A DNA stretch of 64,000 bases from Stictocephala bisonia (GCA_035578905.1 JAQJVL010000125.1:62001-126000), one strand, 5' to 3'; shown: positions 37,265 to 49,624, numbered from the stretch's first letter. Made by a program: numbers and translations. Notes: generated by a model from the letters alone, not told the origin.

Positions 37265-37535
37265 TATTACCCATATACCTACAGTGGTAGTGACCCACCC
37301 ATCCTCCCATACACTTACAGTGGTAGTGACCCACCCGTCCTCCCATAACGTACAGTGGTAGTAAATCAACCGTCCTCCCATACACGTACAGTGGTAGTGA
37401 CCCGCCTGTCCTCCCATACACGTACAGTGGTAGTGACCCACCTGTCCTCTCATACATGTACAGTGGTAGTGACCCACCCGTCCTCCCATACACGTACAGT
37501 GGTAGTGACCCACCTGTCCTCCCATACACGTACCG
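37265..37535. repeat. Second array of the minisatellite, ~36-bp unit, seven copies
   Basis: Units of GTGGTAGTGACCCACCCGTC then CTCCCATACACGTACA, nearly identical, preceded by a (TTA)n run (37244-37267). It is the same family as 35758-36282, with ACGGGTGGG in place of CGGGTGGGCC. A more decayed piece lies at about 37676-37780. Confidence 0.9.
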
Positions 37536-40047
37536 TTAACATAAAATTAACGTCTCATCATTTTGTATTCTTTTAGCATATACTTTAACTATATTTATTT
37601 CAATAAATAGTGTAAAAGAAATAATTAAATAGTTTGTGATTAACAAGTCAGTACAGTGTTAATTGTATTTGACACTACCACTGTACGTGTATGGGTAGGT
37701 GTGTAGGTTGATATCACTATAGGAGGGCAAATGGGGTCACTACCGCTGTACATGTATAGGACAGTAGATGGGTTACATTACTGTATTTGCTAAATTAGGT
37801 TTAAAAAAATGTTTGTGATAGTACAGTTTCATAGTTGTGGTTGTTTACTCGCTGTACATTACTGTAGTTTTATTGAACTAGGGCCTAGTGAAGTTGCTTC
37901 CAAACGTAAAAGAGTTGAAGGGGTTATGGAAGCTAAACTTAATGCTATTTTTTAATATCACTACTATTCAACAGTATCTTACGTTGTCGTACAGTCCGTT
38001 TACGTCAGATAAGTGAGACTATTGTATATAAAAGATGTATCGACACAAGAAGATTGAATAAACTTAAATTACTTTGAATGAACATCAAGTTCTAGACAAA
38101 TCGCACCAGGACAAGTGGCATTCTGGCTTATTTTTTCATCTTGATCGAGATTTAAGTAAGGGAATCCACACAATTTATCCTGTTGAGAAGGTTAGCATAA
38201 GGAGTGTCAATATTTCTAGCGAAAGGGAAATAATTAGCAGGCATTGGAGCAGCAATGCAATCAAACACAATTTCTTGCCATGTAGTGTGCTGCTAGAAAT
38301 ACTGTTTGGTAGTTTAAATGATACAGAGCAAAGTTACAAGTTTACTACTGATTAGTAGATGTTCAAAACACTAGTTCGACAAATTACAAATAGTACAGGC
38401 CACTTCTGCATGTGTTGCAGGAAGCGATCGCAGCACTCGGGCCTCCCCTGGCAGTCAAGTTCCATTAATAGTCGAATATTGTATTTCTTCCCCAATTATC
38501 AGTGGTAGAGTTAACACACAGTATGTATACAATAAACAGGTATCAAGTGTATTTTTAATGCTACAAGTTTGCTACTGTTCCAGAAGCGGATTGCAGTATC
38601 GCTGAACTCTTGGCATCTTATAGTTGTTAAGTGATAATGTTAATTGAATTTTTGACGGGGCTATGGAATGGACCTCCGTAGCCTGTCATCTCTCTGCCTT
38701 CGATACTGCCTTCACCCAGGTACGATACGGATCAGCTGTTGCAAGCCATCTACCGATAGGTTCTGTTCTAACTTTAAAAAATAGAATTGCCATAAAACTT
38801 TTTTAAACTTTTTTCTATTAATGTATTTAATCTAATTAATATTTTATTTTCTAATTAAATGTAATTTTGTAATTATTAAATTTGTAAACTCTTTTGATAA
38901 GGTGTGTAATCGGTATAACATGTGTGTGTTTTTTTTTTAACTAAGATAGGTTTAGTTCAAAAGATATAAATTCTATTTCACATTTTTCCTAAAACTAATT
39001 CTTATTTTTTGTTTAATTGCCCTGAAAACTTTTTGAAAGATTAAGTGCAGTTGACAGTTTTCCAAATTGATCATAATCAGTAATTATTTTGTTTTGTTAC
39101 AAATTTAAAAATGTTAACGTTATTTATTTATTTAGATATATCGGCGATTTGTTTATAATTTTGTTTACTAGTTTTCAGTATCATACATTTGAATGATTAT
39201 AAATATCGTTAATATTTTCACGATAAATTGTTATTTGACTTGTATATATTATTTCATAATTAATGTTTTTTAATTTGGTTTTTAATATAGATCAATTGTA
39301 TTTAAAATAATGGTTTATATGTACATTTTGTATCAAAATAATCCTTAAGTAACATTCCACAATCCATTGAATCTTAAAAGTTAATTCTAATATTAATGCA
39401 AAGTAATATTTTGATATTGGTTATAATATATCAATAGTTAATTTTGATTAAATTGATTATTTAAGTAAGAATAGTAGGAACCTCAACCAATTTACCAAAG
39501 ATAATAATAATACCATATCCTATAAGTTTAGTTCCGTTAATATTCATAACACTAATGAAAAGTACACATTACTGCCAACTTTGTAGTTAAAATTATTAAC
39601 TATAAACCATAGTTTGTGTGAAAGTCAAATTTGATGGGTATCTCGTTTTCAACAGTGTATTGATTAAGATATGGTGTAGGTGTATCAATCAACCCATAAT
39701 GATGTGTGGAACTCACAATACAATAATCAACTGACACTTGTATAGTTCAAGTGGACTTCCAGATTAGAAACATACAATTTGAGCTTATGATATGTAATCA
39801 TAATTAAAACTATGACCATAAAAAAATTAATATAAATTAATTGCTGTTTATTTTGTTCTTTAGTATTGAAAATTGTACAACTATTGGAGCTATTTTGAGA
39901 TTCAAATTGTTTTTGTAGAGATCTCTTCATCACCATTTATAGTAAAAATGTCTAATTTAGTCAATGATACCTAGAAGTTGATTCAGGATTTGAACCAGCA
40001 AAATTATCTGATCAAATATATTTTTTATAAAGTGTCTGTTGTTATAA
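37536..40047. other. Intergenic; one unassigned 93-codon open frame
   Basis: Contains a decayed minisatellite piece (37676-37780) and an open frame at 38074-38355 on the + strand (93 residues, starting MNEHQVLDKSHQDKWHSGLF) about 40 bases after a TATATAAAAG word at 38025. I do not recognise a family, and the frame may be chance or part of an old element. The rest, 38.8-40.0 kb, is AT-rich with nothing recognised. Confidence 0.35.
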
Positions 40048-40059
40048 ACAGAAATGAAA

Positions 40060-40276
40060 TTTAAGGTTAGGTTAAAGGGCACTAGATCAGGAATTAGTAT
40101 ATTACGAGAGGTAGGACATCAGCAAACTTACTTAGAAGACAAGTCCACTAGCACCACAATAGTAATAAAAAATATAAAATAATCACTTGTGCACAAATCT
40201 CTCTACTCACCTGAAAAAAGTGCTAGTGGCACAGAAAATTAGTGCACATGTGATTCTTTTGTTTTTGTTTACTACT
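40060..40276 (-). mobile_element. Hairpin retroposon, copy 3 (truncated, 12-bp target duplication)
   Basis: Starts with the same left boundary (GGTTAGGTTAAAGGGCACTA) as the other copies but ends inside the right arm at TTTACTACT. It is flanked by a perfect 12-bp direct repeat ACAGAAATGAAA (40048-40059 and 40277-40288). The truncated end is the right one, as expected for 5' truncation of an RNA read on the minus strand. Confidence 0.75.
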
Positions 40277-40336
40277 ACAGAAATGAAAGTATTTTATTAC
40301 CAAGAATGTTTTGGGCAACTAATTAATTTTAATTAA

Positions 40337-40966
40337 CCCTCCAGGTGCTGGGTTGAACTTTCTTGAGTGGTAGGCGTTTTTCATCATGTTTGCAACTGTA
40401 TTTAAAATATTTTTTTAAATACTGTAAACCTAATGAAAATGGTACATATTACATATCATTATTTTCAGAAAAACCATAGAATAAGAAAATATACTTATAC
40501 AGGACTTACCTTTTCATGGTAAACTATTGCTGGATGTTATTCTTTACAAAGAAGACAATTCTTTTTCAATTTGTTCACTTTGAGTTCATATATCAGTTCA
40601 CCAAAGACATAAAATTGAAAATCCAAGATAAACACATTGTAAAAAACTTAATAATAAACACAAAAATATATACATCTTATAGGTTATCTTCTTGGACACA
40701 TTCAGTTAGAGTATAAAATAGAAAATAGTCCCACGTAAAAAATCACTAATTTTGTGTTGAAAACAAAACATACGCTTCTAAACAACTGTTGTATAGAGGC
40801 AGTCTTGAAGCAAAGACGTATTCCATAGAGTATAACATGTTCCGCGTTTCTTCTACTTCAATACTATATAACATACTTTGTAATATTCAGTCGTTTAAAG
40901 CCGCTAGTGCGTTTTAAATAGATCGCGTACCTAACATCGCGCTACGCGATGTCAGCACCTGGAGGG
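40337..40966. mobile_element. piggyBac-like MITE with perfect TTAA flanks
   Basis: TTAA at 40333-40336 and 40967-40970. The inverted ends are CCCTCCAGGTGCTG (left) and the complement of CAGCACCTGGAGGG (right), a perfect 14-bp match. A palindrome ACATCGCG-CTA-CGCGATGT lies just inside the right end. At 630 bp there is no transposase; short open frames are chance. It is related to the element nested at 31785. Confidence 0.88.
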
Positions 40967-40970
40967 TTAA

Positions 40971-41753
40971 ATAATGTCGAAGGGAAATTTCTAAAAGATT
41001 CTTAAAATAATATTGATCCTCATGCTAGATTTCCCATTTTTATTTCACAGAGTGCTTAATTTGTTAATTTGTCCTTAACAGTGAATTAGTAAGGAAAAAA
41101 CTCTAATTTTTAACCTGTCGTACGCAGAAAATGGTTATATACCTAGCCTCTACTTTGTCTCGAACGGGGTTAATGAATACATCCAAAATTAAATAGTCCT
41201 GTTGATAGTTTAAAGAATAGTTCCAAAAACTTCCGCTAAAGCGCAGCATCAACTAAAACATGTTGTTAGCTAACTACCTCAGCCTATCAAAAATGTAAAT
41301 CTTCTATGAAAGAAAAGGGGTGAGACAGCTAATCAGAGCGTCCATAGGCGCAGCACCATCTCCTGCCTTAGCACAAGCGTAAAAAATAAATATCCTCAGT
41401 CTGTCGCTCCACCTGAGCACATTGTTTTCATCACATTGTGTTTTTTTTCTAGTTTGCAATTATTTTCTTGTAATTATTATTGTATCATAAATGACAAGTA
41501 CTGTTAAAAGTTTCAACTAAAATGTTGAAAATTGTTTATATATGTTCTTTTCATAATAATTGTACATCTACAATAAAATAGCATTGAAAATTATAATTTT
41601 AACTTTAAATATAAATCTATATTTGTTTATGTTCCTTTATGCTTCTAAAACTTTTAAAAAATTGAGTTCACATTTCATTAAAATTATTTTTTTACATAAT
41701 TACGTGTTACTTTAAAATAGGGTAAAATAATTTCCGCGTGCTAAGCGTTAAGG
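40971..41753. other. Intergenic, nothing recognised
   Basis: Mixed composition, richer in GC at about 41100-41420, without coding similarity or repeat ends. Confidence 0.5.
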
Positions 41754-41828
41754 ACCTTTTCCTAGCCTAGTGGTTGTGCTCCTGACTTTAATGCAGGAGT
41801 TCATGGGTTAAAATCTCAGGAGGTCCAA
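41754..41828 (+). pseudogene. tRNA-like sequence (tRNA pseudogene or SINE head)
   Basis: The ends GGACCTT and GAGGTCC can pair as a 7-bp acceptor stem. CTCCTG...CAGGAG forms an anticodon-like stem, GCCTAGTGGTT resembles an A box, and GGGTTAAAATC a decayed B box (TTAAAAT instead of TTCRANN). The anticodon loop is odd-sized. No CCA or poly(T) signal was found. It is not a functional tRNA gene as it stands. Confidence 0.5.
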
Positions 41829-43266
41829 TTAAATTTTGCTCTATAGGTTTCAACCGTTGTTTATGGTACCGGTTAAAATCAAAGTTTAAAAAATGCTATT
41901 GGCGTAGAAAAGCAAAAAGAGTTAATAGATTGCTTTTAGAGAATACGTTATTTAATGTAATTTGCTGATAGTAATGTAAATTCAATACATTAAATTCGTC
42001 TTCAGGTAATGAAATATACCTTTGTGGTTAATTTTTTAAATTTTCATTTAAACAATCTCTTTTGTAATGTATCTTTGATTATAGAACTTTCAAAAAATAA
42101 ATATGTTAAATTTGTACTGTTATTGTTCATTCAAAAGACTGGTGTCATGTATTGAATAAGCACTTGAGCAATTATGAAATGAAGTATTCTCCAACCCCTT
42201 GACTGCTTATTTTGTGTTTTTACAACCATGAGCCAGTAAATATTAGGTGCATGTATCGATTAAACTGTTGAAAAAAAGGCCACTTGATTGATTGTGTGGA
42301 ATTAATACATATTCCTAAAAACTTAGTTGTTCAAGAAATTGCCATCATATTGTTGCGGAACATTAAAACGTGTTATCTGTGAATAGTTTTGAGGATTGTG
42401 TATGCTTAAAACAGGTTTAATTGGCTAAATCAGTTAAGGGGCTAAAATTATATACATTAATTCGTTGTAGTTTTTTAGGTTAGATTATAACCTAAACATA
42501 ATTTTGGATGAAAGCATATTTTTAACAAGCTCATTGGTTGACATAAGCCTTAATTTTCTTAACAATATTATTCTAACAATAATTTATTTGCGTTTAAAAC
42601 CATTAATAGTAGTCTCCTAGAAATTATATTTTCGTGCTATTTTTTAAAATGGTACTTTATAATCAGGCCAGTTCAGAAAAGAAATGCAAAACAACTGATA
42701 ATTCGTATCTACACATTTAGTGACAATATTTACTTTTAGTGGTAACAGCATAATTAGGATAAACATAGTGCAATATTTTAATTTTCACTGCCAATTATTG
42801 TATTTAAGGATATTTATTAGAATATGGTAGAGCTCTGAACGATTATTTACTGTAATTTCAGTATTTATGTAAATTCAAATAATTACATAAACCTTATGAA
42901 AAGTACTTTCAAGTTTCAAGTTAAAATTACATTTTGTTTCATTAGTTCAAGATGCTACAGGATTACACATAGCCTAATATAACTGCATGTAATGTATGTA
43001 GCAAGCACCCGTCAATCTCTTAACTATACTCCTCATGACTGTGAAAACAGAGTGCTTATTTAATTAAGAGCCTGGAAAATTTCCGTAAGAGAGGTTTATT
43101 TCTCTTTGAATAAGGAATATTTAATATTTATGCTGTATTTATTTATTATTTTAGAAACAATCAGTTTTTTATAATTCAAGGTATAATCATCAATCAACTC
43201 AAATTATTGTTGTTCTGCTGTTATTTATAGTTTTTCTCACCTAGCATTATTTACAGTTAGTAGTAG
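41829..43266. other. Intergenic, nothing recognised
   Basis: AT-rich. No open frame with family similarity and no matching repeat ends seen. Confidence 0.5.
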
Positions 43267-43268
43267 TA

Positions 43269-44493
43269 CAGTACAACCTCGGCTATCCGGTCGAATGTGG
43301 TGGCAGGTCAAGCAGAATAAAACATTGTTTCACAAAAAACTGTTTTCTAACAAAAAAACAGATTCAATTACTCATATCGGATGACAAGCAAAAGAGTGTC
43401 TACAATTGCGTGGAATGCACAACTCGGAAGGGATGCTGAATTTTGATGAGACAGACACTAGTGACAACATATTGTCTTATGTCTCGTATTGAAAACAGCT
43501 GTGTTCAAAATTTAATTATTGTATGTTGAGTTACTATGTAGTATTTAGATACAAACTTGCTATACAGCATAATATTACTGATTTTAAAAGGATGCATGAT
43601 AACTAAATCCTTTAAATGATTGAGAACGTGTTTTCAGTCCATGGCAGGAAACAAATGACCGACAGTGATGAGGGTGTTTACTTAATGAACTCTTTCCACC
43701 TCTCCATATGAGAAATGGACACCTATCTGTTATTGAAGTCAACAAATTTCAAGTCGGATCTTCGGGCGCGTTAAGGCCATTTCACACCGGCATCCATGGA
43801 CGTCCACGGATGGGAATGGAAAAAAATTGATTAACATGTATTTGAATGGTGCCATTCATAATGGTGTACATAGACGTCCGCATATGTCTTGGACGCGTTC
43901 ATGCAGATTGTTTGAAGAGCGATCAGCTTGGACATCCATAGTGGACGTGCATGCACAGTCAGCCCACAGCCAACAGGTTTCGCGTTTTTTGTTTATTTGG
44001 TGAACCCATTTTGATCTATTTGTAACACTGTACAACAGTACTGCTTCTTCGTCACTACTGAAACTATCACACTCCAGCCATGACAAGACTTTACAAAAAC
44101 TATCGCTACACCATGGCACATCAGAAGACATCGTTTCTTTATTGAAGACTGACGTTAAATTTTATTAATTAAATTTAAATTAAACTTAAAAACTACGAAG
44201 AAATGACTTTAAAATAAAAAACACCCATTATAAAACATTCCACACGCAGTGTGAAAGGACATATCCAAGGATGCCGTTGTGAAATGGTCTTTGCCCCTTT
44301 ACGCAGTAACGACCGCTAATGCACACCAAGTAACACAGCACCTGCAATATTCAAGATGCAAAGTAAACACGTGTGTTGGACATTTGCGTTGGAAGGTTGA
44401 GCGTTACTTCCACATCATTTTAATTTTATCTAATGCAAATAAATTTGCATCTGATTTTCAAGCCAGGTGACATGGACAGGCAAGGTTGTACTG
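43269..44493. mobile_element. Tigger/pogo-type element remnant with TA flanks
   Basis: The left end CAGTACAACCTCGGCTATCC and inverted right end CAGTACAACCTTGCCTGTCC differ at three of 20 positions, with TA at 43267-43268 and 44494-44495. Ends of the form CAGTA.AACCTC are usual for Tigger elements. No transposase remains. It contains a nested Harbinger element (43774-44290); without it the size would be about 710 bp. Confidence 0.7.
43774..44290 (-). mobile_element. PIF/Harbinger element, internally deleted, nested in Tigger
   Basis: The inverted ends AGGCCATTTCACACCGGCAT and AGACCATTTCACAACGGCAT match at 18 of 20 positions. The flanks TTA (43771-43773) and TTG (44291-44293) approximate the 3-bp target duplication of Harbinger. 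A 91-codon minus-strand frame (43856-44131) has FSSDEEAVLL and WVHQINKKRE, resembling the N-terminus of Harbinger nuclease proteins (SSDEE...WVHPINKKR). The catalytic domain is gone. Confidence 0.7.
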
Positions 44494-44495
44494 TA

Positions 44496-45863
44496 GTTTT
44501 AGTTTTGGTCAAAAAAAATATATATATATATACATATATATAAAACATTTTAGTTTTATAAACTCTCTTTGTTGTTGTGTTATTTATTATTATAGCTTTG
44601 TTTTCATTAATTGTACAGAGAAAATTGAGTGAATGTAGACTTTTGAAATTAATTATCATAATTAGGTGTATTAAGTGAAACGATGTGGAAGACAGACGAT
44701 GCCAAGTGTCCTGTGAATATTTGGAGTGAATTTAAATTTTGTTGCAGTATTATTTTATTACTACTTATGTTTTAGTTTGCTTTCAGTCTCATTTTAAGTC
44801 AGTACATTTAGACATTCATGAAAAAAAGACATTTCAAAATGATTTTTTTAACATATCGTAGTTTAAAGTGAATGTTTAGAGAGATGTATTTGTATAGACA
44901 GTGAGGTAAATGGTTCAGTGACAACATACTAAATGGTGACTCACATATTTTAATTTAATGCCAGAATAAATCAAAGTTACCATACATATGTAAGCATTCC
45001 AAATTATTTTGTGAGTTGTGATTAAAGTGAGTATAGAAGAAAATTTGTTTAAACTCCTACACTGCCGAACAATAATATTGTTAACAGCAGGACAGAATTG
45101 TCAGTGATTTGTGGGCTAAAATATAACGTAAGTACTTGCATATAAAATCCATTCAGGTGATTTTAGTTGATAATTTCCTTGTAGCTTTTTTTTAGTGGAA
45201 GAATACAAGGAATTATGAGCAGTAAAGCTGATGTCATTCCACACTACAAGATATAAGAATAGTTTGAATGAGTTAAATCATGAATATTGTTGGTATGTGC
45301 ATTTATGCACAGTAATAATTATTTTAAACAAACCTGTTTCTTAGTTGTTCACTTGTATGTAATTACAGTAGAGGAAGACTTGTGTTGCAGTCATATTGTT
45401 TGATGTGTTTTATTATTAGTGGTGATCATCCTACAGAAATGAGCGGGATAAAACAGTTTAATTGTTGAACTTAATTCTATTATTGTTGGAAAGAAAACTG
45501 TTAACCTTAAAAATCATCTACTGTCCAAACTGAAAAGTGCTAATTAATGTATCCTTTTTAAAGGCAGGGTTGTCATTTCTTCCATTCCACTGAATTTCCA
45601 CTTTTCCCAAGTAATTCCAGTCCACTTTAGTTTAACTTTTTTTTCCAACCATTCAATTTTGACTATTCTTTGTTTAAAGTTTTTGATAGAGAATTCGTTA
45701 AGCTTGTAATATTATTGCACAAATTGTGCCTTTATTATTGTAAGTAAGATAATTTCACCCATGTCACGTTAAACAGTTTTTTAATTTTATTTTATTTGTG
45801 AGGATAGCTTATTCAAATCAGATAATGAAGGTTTATTTTAGCTGTTACTATTGGAAGTTTGTA
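44496..45863. other. Intergenic, nothing recognised
   Basis: AT-rich, with an (AT)n run at about 44517-44543. No gene or repeat ends found. Confidence 0.5.
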
Positions 45864-45865
45864 TA

Positions 45866-48194
45866 CACTCAACTCCCGATTAACCGCGATAAAGTAGGGT
45901 TAAGGCTTCCCGGATACGTAAAATCGCGGTTAATCCGCAAAATACTATAAAATGAACAGGAAAGGTTATTAAAATGCAAAACCCTATTAAACGGTGGTAA
46001 TTAACATATTTATATTGCATTAAAACATACCTGAATGTTGTATTTGACAGGAATCACAATGAATGAATAGGGCCTAACACACATATTTGAACACAATAAC
46101 ACACGTTAATGTAAATACAGTACAAAGAATATGAACATTTACAGTACTTAGGTGCTCAAATCACGGCAAAACTAAGATCAAATAAAAAAAATATTTACAA
46201 GTCACAAAATACCGTGAATTACTTTCTTTGAAAATAATCCGTAACAGTTTTCTATTTTTTAACAGAGAAACATTTCTTTTTGATTCTACTTCTCATGTTT
46301 CGTAACACAATTTTGTCTGCGATTGAAGCATCTTCTTGACTCTCACAGTACTCAAGCAGCTGTTCCACACTCGCCAGTGCAGCACTGTGCAACACAGTTG
46401 TTTGTTGTTGATCACGTGACCCACCCTCCTCATCACTTTCACTCTCGTCCTCCACGACAGGTGGACCTGTTATCTTGTTTACAATCTGCTCATCTGTCAG
46501 CAGCTCATACCCTTGATCTTCCGCATCACAATCCAACCACTGCAGTATATTTTCTCCGTCCACTTCCTCTCCTCCAGGCACATCTTTTATAGCTTCTGTG
46601 ATTTTTTCAACAACAAAATCAGTCTCGTCGAATCCAAGAAAGTCATTGTCTTCACAAATGTCGGGCATGATTTTTTTCCAAGATCGTTTGATAGTCAGCG
46701 GTTTGGTTTTTTCCCAAACAGATCGCACTTCGTAGATGGCATCTAAGATTGTGAAGTCCTTCCAAAAGCTCTTGAGGTCGTTCCCTTCTTCTATTCTTTT
46801 CTGAAGGATAGCTGAGCGATAGTTGCGTTTCAAAGATGAAATAACGCCTTGGTCCATTGGTTGTATCATTGCCGTAACATTGGGAGGCATATATTTTACG
46901 AAGATATTTCCATCAGGTGATCTCAAATTAGTTGCACTAGGGTGGGAAGGTGCGTTGTCCAAGAGAAGAACAGCTTTCTGAGGAATGCCATGAGCTTTCA
47001 AGTGTTTTTTTACCTCCGGTACAAATGTTAAGTCAAACCAAGTTTTAAATATTTCGCAATTCATCCAAGCAGCCTTTTGATTGAAATAATCCACGGGTAA
47101 ATTTTTGGCCTCAGTGCCCTTAAAAGATCTAGGTTTCTTGGCTTTTCCGATCACAAGTAAGGGCAATTTATGTTGTCCAGTTGCGTTAGCGCAGGTCATA
47201 ATTGTAATGCGCTCTTTGGAAGCCTTGTGCCCCGGTGTACTGTGTTCCTTTTTAAATGCTAGGGTCAGGGTGGGTAGACATTTCCAGTACAACCCGGACT
47301 CATCTGCGTTGTAAATTTGTTCCAGCAACAATCCCTCGTCCTCCACAAATTTTTGAAATTCCGCTTTAAACTGATTAGCAGCGTCAATGTCACCACTTAA
47401 GATTTCTCCTTTCGTAGACACATCCCGGATTCCGTGTCTCAGTTTGAATCGCGTGAGCCAACCCGATGATGCATCGAAGTCCCCTTCCATTCCGAGAGCT
47501 TCAAAAAAAAACTTTGCTTTCATCTTGCAAATCGGTCCTGACACCGGAGTTCCCTGTGCGTGTTGCTGCGAAAACCACTCCAACATGCACTGATCAAGTT
47601 CGTCAAACGTTGATTTTTTCATGGTCTTCCGATTGGCCATTCCAAAATTCGAGTCCGAGAACATGCAAAAGTTACGAGTTTATCTTTATTTTTTAAAATA
47701 TCACGCACTGTGCTATCGCCAACATTGCACTGGTTACACATCTGTTTAACCGTGGAACCACGTTCAATATTTTGAACAATGTCCAACTTTTGTTGGATCG
47801 ACAAAACAACACGTTTACGTTTAGTAGCGGTAGCCATATGCGCACTGTGTGTCACACTTCACTGCTCTACTGATCAGGGGCGTGGAACGCGGGTGAGAGA
47901 GTGTTGACGTATCGGGAGGGGTAAGAGGGGTGGGGTAAGAGGGAAGGGGTCTATGACCTTGAGTGAGCCCGGCTGCCGGCTGGAGATGAGTGACTCCCCT
48001 ACCGCGCTTCCTTCCGAGAAAAATGCCCTACAGTCTCAAAAACATCGACCTACATTTACATTTTGAAAACATTGACTTGTATCGGTAATTAGGACCGCAT
48101 CTGTCTGCATTTAATTTTATGTATTTTTCCCGGAACGTGTCCCGGTTAAGCCGCAACGCGGTTATTCCGATTACGGTTAATCGGGAGTTGAGTG
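45866..48194 (-). mobile_element. pogo/Tigger transposon with TA flanks
   Basis: Terminal inverted repeats CACTCAACTCCCGATTAACC (left) and its exact complement at the right, flanked by TA at 45864-45865 and 48195-48196. At 2.33 kb it is a normal full size. It carries a near-complete transposase on the minus strand in two frames. Exact ends and long open frames indicate a fairly recent insertion. Confidence 0.93.
46252..47855 (-). pseudogene. Tigger/pogo transposase, one frameshift
   Basis: Two overlapping frames. 47855-47619 begins MTHSAHMATATKRKRVVLSI and holds the Psq-type helix-turn-helix (LDIVQNIERGSTVKQMCNQC, VGDSTVRDILKNKDK). 47664-46252 (470 codons) continues with the CENP-B/Tc5-type second DNA-binding domain (STFDELDQCMLEWFSQQHAQ, GTPVSGPICKMKA) and the DDE domain: Asp in YNADESGLYWK, Asp in LLLDNAPSHPSA, Asp in IQPMDQGVISSLKR. 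The acidic C-terminus ends NMRSRIKKKCFSVKK. A single-base change near 47670-47690 shifts the frame between the two DNA-binding domains, so the protein is broken in this copy. It acts in trans on TA sites when intact. Confidence 0.9.
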
Positions 48195-48196
48195 TA

Positions 48197-49283
48197 ATGT
48201 AATAATAATTATGAATATAGTTAAACAGATTGTGTTCCCTCTTATGAAGAAAAACTCGTGAATTAACTCTTTCATATGAAGTGTTAAGATGTGACGATGT
48301 CCTCCTGTTGTGTGTACCAACAGTACTTTATTAGCAGGTTTATGTCTTGTGATTGAAGTTGCTGAATTAAATGCCATGAAGTAATGTCTAAGGAATCTCC
48401 ATGAGAAAATACAGTACTTTGAGGATTGAACAGTTTCTATGCTGGATTTGAATATTTGCAAAAATGCTTTACATGAAATGTTCTAATGTTATTGTTCTTT
48501 AATTGATAGAAAGTAAAATTGAATGTAAAAGAATTTTACAGGACAATGTCGCTACAATTTTTTAAAGCAATACTCGAGTGTAAAACTAATCATTTTTTAA
48601 AGTGCTGTATAATTTTTTATTGAGCGATGTCTTATAAATGAAAATCATGGTATTTAATTCAGGAAATTATAATCTTTAAGGTGGTGAACCATAAAGCATA
48701 TACTGTTTTAAGGAATATTGACGAATCTCTCGACAGGATGTCCCCCTTAGCTTGAAATGACAAAGTGTATGTGTCTAATACCTAACATGGAACACTGTTT
48801 TGAAAATGCTGAATTTTTATCTTATTCATTAAAAAAGCATCTTTGTATGTCTCGACTTGTTAACTAACCAGTTTGGTATTTGCTTGGTTAGTTCCCTCTA
48901 AATTTGTTCTGTTTTACTGTTTCTCCTGACATAGTTTGATTTCATTTGTTATTTTCTCAGGCTACTTCTGATGTTTAATGTTTAACAAAAGGAATTTCTT
49001 TAGTTAAACTATTCGTTTAACAAAGTTTGTTTATCAACATGTTTCAGATACTTTAGTAATACTTATATCCTGTTTGTAAAATAAATTCTACATGTCGAAC
49101 ATTCGATTTGAAACAAAATAACTGCATTGCGCAACCTCACTTATTCCTGTATTGAAGCTTAGAGGAGAAACTAATTTTGAAGAACAATTTATACTATTTT
49201 AACTGGCTTTAGAGAAACATTTAATGAACATGTTTTAATTACTACTTGTTAGTTGTTAATCAGTCAATTATGTAAAGATGATT
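48197..49283. other. Intergenic, nothing recognised
   Basis: AT-rich, with no coding similarity, tandem repeats or element ends seen. Confidence 0.5.
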
Positions 49284-49300
49284 TACTATTTATAATTACT

Positions 49301-49624
49301 TTTAGGTTAGGTTAAAGGGCCCTAGGCCAAGAATTAGGATATAAGGAGAGTTAGGACATCAGCAAACTTACCTTCAAAGAAAAGTCTAATAACACAATAA
49401 TAATTAACAAATACACACAATAATATCACATGTTGCATAAATTGTCTGTGCCATTGGCACTTCCCTCAAATGGTAGAAAGAGAGAGAGCTATACTATCTA
49501 GAGGAAAGTGCCAATGGCACAGAAAATTTGTGCACATGTGACCATTGTATTTGTTTACTACTACTCTGGTGTTAGTGGACTTGTCTTCTAAGGTAAGTTA
49601 GCTGATGTCCTATCTCTCCTAATC
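49301..49624 (-). mobile_element. Hairpin retroposon, copy 2 (17-bp target duplication)
   Basis: Full-length copy. Left arm about 49340-49470 and right arm about 49500-49620 pair over some 120 bp around a loop with a GAGAGAGAG run. The inner arms carry CTGTGCCATTGGCACTT and its partner AGTGCCAATGGCACAG. It is flanked by a perfect 17-bp direct repeat TACTATTTATAATTACT (49284-49300 and 49625-49641). The left boundary is the shared GGTTAGGTTAAAGGG. Confidence 0.85.

Noticed and set aside
37214..37576. Open frames of about 100 codons across the second minisatellite array
   Set aside because: Same reason: simple tandem repeat, no start context or family match.
38074..38355. 93-codon frame after a TATA-like word
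   Set aside because: No recognisable domain, no splice evidence and a single short frame; kept only as a remark in the intergenic entry.
46323..47696. Several + strand frames of 68-89 codons
   Set aside because: Antisense shadows of the Tigger transposase.
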